Of a DNA stretch of 64,000 nt, positions 60,217 to 64,000 are shown one piece after another. The DNA is taken from positions 1 to 64,000 of the forward strand of contig JADLZK010007821.1 of NCBI GenBank assembly GCA_015847255.1, written 5' to 3'. Each line of letters opens with the position of its first letter. The first letter of the stretch is position 1. The position numbers and the translations under genes were made by a program. The DNA comes from Hyparrhenia diplandra. Its lineage: Eukaryota > Streptophyta > Magnoliopsida > Poales > Poaceae. The notes beneath the pieces are model-generated. The model did not search any database, was not told the DNA's origin, and saw only the letters and a list, made by a program, of their open reading frames with translations.

Positions 60217-61947
60217 TGAAAACTCTTGTTTGGTTTTGGAAATTGATGACACATTTGTGGGACTAATCCTTTGCTCTAAGTGATGACTTGAGATAGGATT
60301 AGGTTGATGTCAAGGAGCATGATGATCATGAACATGGACAATGTCGGTGGACTTGATGGATCGTCAAGCTCGGTGATCGTCTTGAGAGGAACCCGAGAGA
60401 TCAAGGCAAAGGTATCTTGATAGGGTTTTCCTTTCGGTGATCAAGACACGATAGAGCGTGTGATCATATTATAGGATAGATAGCCGACTATCAAGAGGGG
60501 ATGCCACGACAATCCTTCGTGAAGTGCTTCTAGGTCCAATTGACTTGCATATTGCATTTAGGACAATGAGAGCACTAACTTCGATCTTGCCTAACTTTTC
60601 GACGAGCTAACATGCATGAGAACGTGATCATCTTGGACGTGTTGGCAACTTATGGCAAGAGGCGAAGCAAGGTTGAAGCAAAGGGCGACAACATGATGAA
60701 GAACACGCCGGCGAGCGCGACCGACGCGACCGATCGGAAGCACGCTCCATCATCGGCCGGGACGCCCGGTGGGTGCGCCCGCGAGCATGTTTCGGCCGAA
60801 TCGACGTGACGCGGCGACGGATCCTCGACCGGATGCTTCCGGTGCCGACCGGATGCACGGATCGGATCCGCAGAAGACGTTGTCACCGGTGGGGCCGGGG
60901 GGGCTCGTCAGATCGGACGGACGACGATGGTCGATCACAAGGATCGAAGCTAGACCGACCGCTGGTGCGTCCGGTCACCGAAGTCCGTCAAGTCTTGTAA
61001 ACCCCCAATGGCTCAATTTCGAGGAGGACTCTATATATACCCTTTTGGTTGGTTCATTTGAGTCTCTCTTGCACATTTGAAGCTTCTAACTTGCTATTGA
61101 GCTTGTGAGACTCCTCTCCACTCATCTCCCCATTACTAACTCGGATTCTTGGCGAGATTGAGAGTGATAGAAGTGCATTGCTTGCATCGGTTGCATCTAG
61201 AGGCACTTCATCCTTGGAGAAGCCGCGGGATTCTTGTTTTCTTGGGAATTTGCCCGGTTCCCTAGCGGCTTGGAGCAAGAGGCGGTGTTGAGCTCGATTG
61301 GAGCTTGTTCGAGGCCACACCGGTGGTGTTTGTGAGGGGTCGTTCCTTACCCCCGCGGGAGATTCGCGAAAAGGAGCACTAGTGGATTGCTCGTGGCTTG
61401 TTGGACCCTCTCTTGTGATCGTTTGCTTGAGCTCCCATAGGGATTTGGCACCGGCCATTGCTTAGCATACGTCAAGTGAGTGTGTCGCCACAACGGGGAC
61501 TTAGCGTGCCGGCAAGCACGTGAAACTTGATGAAAAATCATCGTGTCTTGTGTGCTAGCTCGTTGGAGATTTCTTGACACGGTGATTGGCTTCAACCTCG
61601 ACACTACATCAGTGGTATTGTATCCTAAGCACTCCTTCGCATTACTTTGGTAGTATATCTTGTTAGGGTGCTTAGCTTGAGTAGCTAGTTTAGTTTGCTT
61701 AGCCTTGTTAGCTCCTAGTGGTAGAATTAGTTAGTTTTGCTTGTCCACCTAGGAGTAACTTAGCAACCTAGCCATTGCTTGTGATTAGAGATATTAGAAT
61801 TGCTAGAATTACTAGGAGGCTTGCGTAATTAGCTTGAAGCATTTGCTTATTCGCTACGCCGCCTTATTTACTAACCGCCTTGCTTAGTGTTGTTTGTAGA
61901 ATTTTTAATAGGTTATTCACCCCCCCTCTAGCCATTAGGACCTTTCA
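60217..61947 (+). repeat. 5' LTR of SIRE-type copia element (1,731 bp)
   Basis: Begins TGAAAACTCTTG and ends CCTTTCA, a TGAAA/TTTCA inverted pair. A TATA box (TCTATATATACCC) lies near 61,030. A short GC-rich segment (60,700-60,960) is open in many frames but is LTR. The start is inferred from the terminal repeat; the 3' LTR is not available to confirm it. Confidence 0.75.
61031..61038 (+). promoter_or_regulatory. TATA box of copia LTR
   Basis: CTATATATA-type box within GGAGGACTCTATATATACCC, about 815 bp from the LTR start, followed by the presumed R region. Confidence 0.6.
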
Positions 61948-61949
61948 AG

Positions 61950-61961
61950 TGGTATCAGAGC
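61950..61961 (+). other. Primer-binding site, initiator Met-tRNA
   Basis: TGGTATCAGAGC, an exact complement of the tRNA-iMet 3' end, 2 bp after the LTR. This is the usual copia primer site. Confidence 0.93.
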
Positions 61962-62004
61962 TAGGCACCGTTATTTGAGTGGCTTAACAACCAACGGTGA
62001 CAAA

Positions 62005-64000
62005 ATGGCGTTGAATTTCCATGTCAACAACACCAAGAAGGCGCCACCTTTCGATGGCACCAACTTTGCCTATTGGAAGGTGAAGATGACCGCACATCTC
62101 AAGTCAATCAATCGAGAAGTGTGGGTCGTGACCGAGAAAAAGTTTGAGGTTGCAAACCAAGCACAACCAACCGCCTTGGAAGAGAAGAAACTATATGCCA
62201 ATGATGTGGCCGTGAGTGCTTTCCATAAGGCATTCAATGATAGAGTGTTTGAGCAAATCAAGACACTCACCGTTGCTCATGAAATTTAGAAGAAGCTAGA
62301 AGAGTGCTATGAGGGCACCGAAGGCGTCAAGCAAGCAAAGGCATATATCAAGCTTGAGCAATTCAGTAGCTTCAAGATGGAAGAAGATGAGAGCGTGCCA
62401 GAGATGTTCCACCGCATGCAAGTGTTGGTGAACGATCTCAATGCTCTAGGAGAAGAGATCAAGGACAAGACCTTCAACATGAAGTTCTTGAGGTGTTTGC
62501 CCGAGCGGTTTGGGATGTTCATCACCGTGCTAGTGAGGACAAATTTGAAGGACTTGATACCCAACCAATTGCTTGATGAGGTCATGACCGATGACTCCTA
62601 TAGAGATGACAAGAAGAAGCAAGAGCTCATCAACAAGGCAAACAAGAAGGTCAAGGAAGAGGAAAAGAAAGAAGACAAGAAGAGCTTGGCACTCAAGGCT
62701 AGCTCATCATCCAAGGGCAAGAAGAAGAAAGAAGAGTCTAGTGATGATGAAGATGGCACTTCTACAAGTGGAAGTGAAATTGATGAGCACATGGCCCTCT
62801 TTGTGAGAAAGTTGGGCAAGTATGTGAAGAAGAGCTACATCTCATCAAAGAAGAAGAAGCAATCTTCCAAGAAGACCAAGGGTGGCAAGAATGAAGGCAA
62901 TATGAAGTGCTTTCGATGCCATGATGATTGCCATCTCATAGCCGAATGCCCATATGAGAGTGATGATGAGAAGGGCATCAAGAAAGCTAGAAAGAAGAAT
63001 GATGCCAAGAATGAGAAGGAGAAGAAGACCAAGAAGAAGGGACAAGCTCACCTTGCCATGCATGACAAGATCTCCCTCTTCGACACTCCCTCTTCGTGCT
63101 TCATGGCTAAGGCCACTAAGGTACAACCTATCACTAAAGATGATGATGATGATGATAGTGATAGTGATAGTGATGATGAGGAGCCAACTCACACTAGGGA
63201 GGAGTTGAAAATCATTCTTGATGATTGCATTGACATGTACAAGCAAAGTAGGAAGGAGGTCAAGGGCTTGCATAAGGAAACAAAGAGGCTTAAGCAAGAA
63301 CTTGATGAGCTTCGGGCCTCTTATGAGAGTCTAAAGGTAGACCATAAGAAGCTTGAGAAATCTCATTCTAAGCTAGAGAAAGCTCACTCCTCTCTACAAA
63401 AAGAGCACAAGTTGTGCCAAGTGGTGGAAGATGTTAGTACATGCAATGCTAGCATCATGTGTGATATTCTAGTTGATGAATCATCTCCCACATGTGTAGC
63501 CTCCACTAGCCCTATCACTAGCACATCCATCTCTAGTGAGGATAATGACAACCCTATGCTTATTCATGAGAATGCTTGTTTAAAGAGTGAAGTGAAGGAG
63601 CTCAATCACACCTTGGCTAAGGCTTATGGTGGTGAGGACCGCTTGCTTATATGCTTGGGTAGCCAAAGGGCATCCTTATACAAGGAGGGCTTAGGCTATA
63701 TCCCCAAGAAAGGCAAGACCGCCTATGTGACTCATAAGACTCGTTTTGTGAAGAGCAATGGTAGCTATTGTAAAGCTTGCAAGCAAGTTGGTCATTTAGA
63801 GCCAAAATGCATGAACAAGAAGGCCAATGTTTCTTCTATCAAGCTTGATAACTCCTATATGCTTGTGAAGAAGAACAATGGTATTCGTGCTAGGTATATT
63901 GGTACACCATGGATGGGCTCAAAGAAGAAAGCCATTTGGGTACCAAAGGCCTTGGTGACTAACCTTGAAGGACCCAAGCAACATTGGGTACCTAAGAAGA
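62005..64000 (+). pseudogene. SIRE-type gag, one internal stop, open to the window edge
   Basis: Gag packages element RNA into virus-like particles. ATG at 62,005 gives MALNFHVNNTKKAPPFDGTN then FAYWKVKMTAHL, the copia gag N-terminus. TAG at 62,287-62,289 interrupts HEI-KKLEECYEGTEGVKQA, where family members usually have Trp, so one G-to-A change explains it. From 62,290 the same frame is open for 570 codons to the window end. Features: retrotransposon gag domain to about 62,580; Lys-rich linker; zinc knuckle CFRCHDDCHLIAEC (62,911-62,952); acidic Asp/Ser run (63,138-63,186); coiled-coil region (63,230-63,420); second CCHC knuckle CKACKQVGHLEPKC (63,769-63,810); and WVPK repeats near the end. 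I list it as a pseudogene only because of the single stop. Confidence 0.85.

Larger units (their letters stand above)
60217..64000 (+). mobile_element. Ty1/copia retrotransposon of SIRE/Maximus type, 5' part (runs off the right edge)
   Basis: 5' LTR at 60,217-61,947, a Met-tRNA primer-binding site immediately after it, and a long gag frame from 62,005 to the window end. The gag has the SIRE/Maximus features of a long, Lys/Glu-rich, coiled-coil protein with widely spaced zinc knuckles. Pol and the 3' LTR are outside the window. Confidence 0.85.

Noticed and set aside
1..64000. CRISPR arrays, rRNA, tRNA genes, phage or bacterial operons
   Set aside because: No regularly spaced repeats of array type, no cloverleaf or rRNA signatures recognised, and genes have spliceosomal introns.

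Overview
This window looks like nuclear DNA of a grass (Poaceae). The reasons are Stowaway-type MITEs (CTCCCTC... ends at TA sites), nested Ty3/gypsy Tekay-type and Ty1/copia SIRE-type retrotransposons, Helitrons, a MULE with long TIRs, and host genes with strongly GC-rich 5' ends and short GT-AG introns. I cannot name the species. No rRNA, tRNA, CRISPR or bacterial-style operon is visible.

Layout. (1) 1-0.3 kb: last two exons of an unidentified plus-strand gene. (2) About 2.5-9.7 kb: body of a once-autonomous Helitron, with a RepHel gene broken by stops and frameshifts followed by an RPA70-like gene. (3) 10.6-11.0 kb: a two-copy 199-bp tandem repeat. (4) About 11.3-28.6 kb: a nest of LTR elements. 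A minus-strand solo LTR is split by a 14.9-kb Tekay-type chromovirus (12,698-27,636, TSD CATGG), which is itself interrupted by another solo LTR (18,791-20,547, TSD CCCTG). A minus-strand copia-type LTR piece lies to the right. (5) 28.6-29.7 kb: an AT-rich repeat whose inverted copy lies at 45.4-46.0 kb. (6) 29.8-43.0 kb: a probable 13-kb non-autonomous Helitron carrying intron-containing fragments of several genes (XAP5/XCT, an LRR protein, a glyoxysomal-type malate dehydrogenase), five copies of an 80-bp repeat and a Stowaway MITE. (7) 43.8-45.0 kb: a gibberellin 2-oxidase gene on the plus strand. (8) 48.2-53.4 kb: a seven-exon GT31 galactosyltransferase gene with a galectin domain on the minus strand; its fourth intron holds a 1.4-kb MULE with 145-bp TIRs and a 10-bp TSD. 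(9) 54.4-58.2 kb: a minus-strand Tekay-like LTR. (10) 59.6-60.0 kb: a scrambled LINE fragment. (11) 60.2 kb to the right edge: 5' LTR, primer-binding site and gag of a SIRE-type copia element that continues past the window.

Only the GA 2-oxidase and the galactosyltransferase look like resident host genes; their functions (gibberellin inactivation, arabinogalactan-protein glycosylation) are unrelated. Both carry single-base indels, mostly in G/C runs, some in compensating pairs. The two Tekay LTRs also differ largely by homopolymer length. Consensus sequencing error is therefore a serious alternative to pseudogenisation, and raw-read checking matters before any gene here is called broken.
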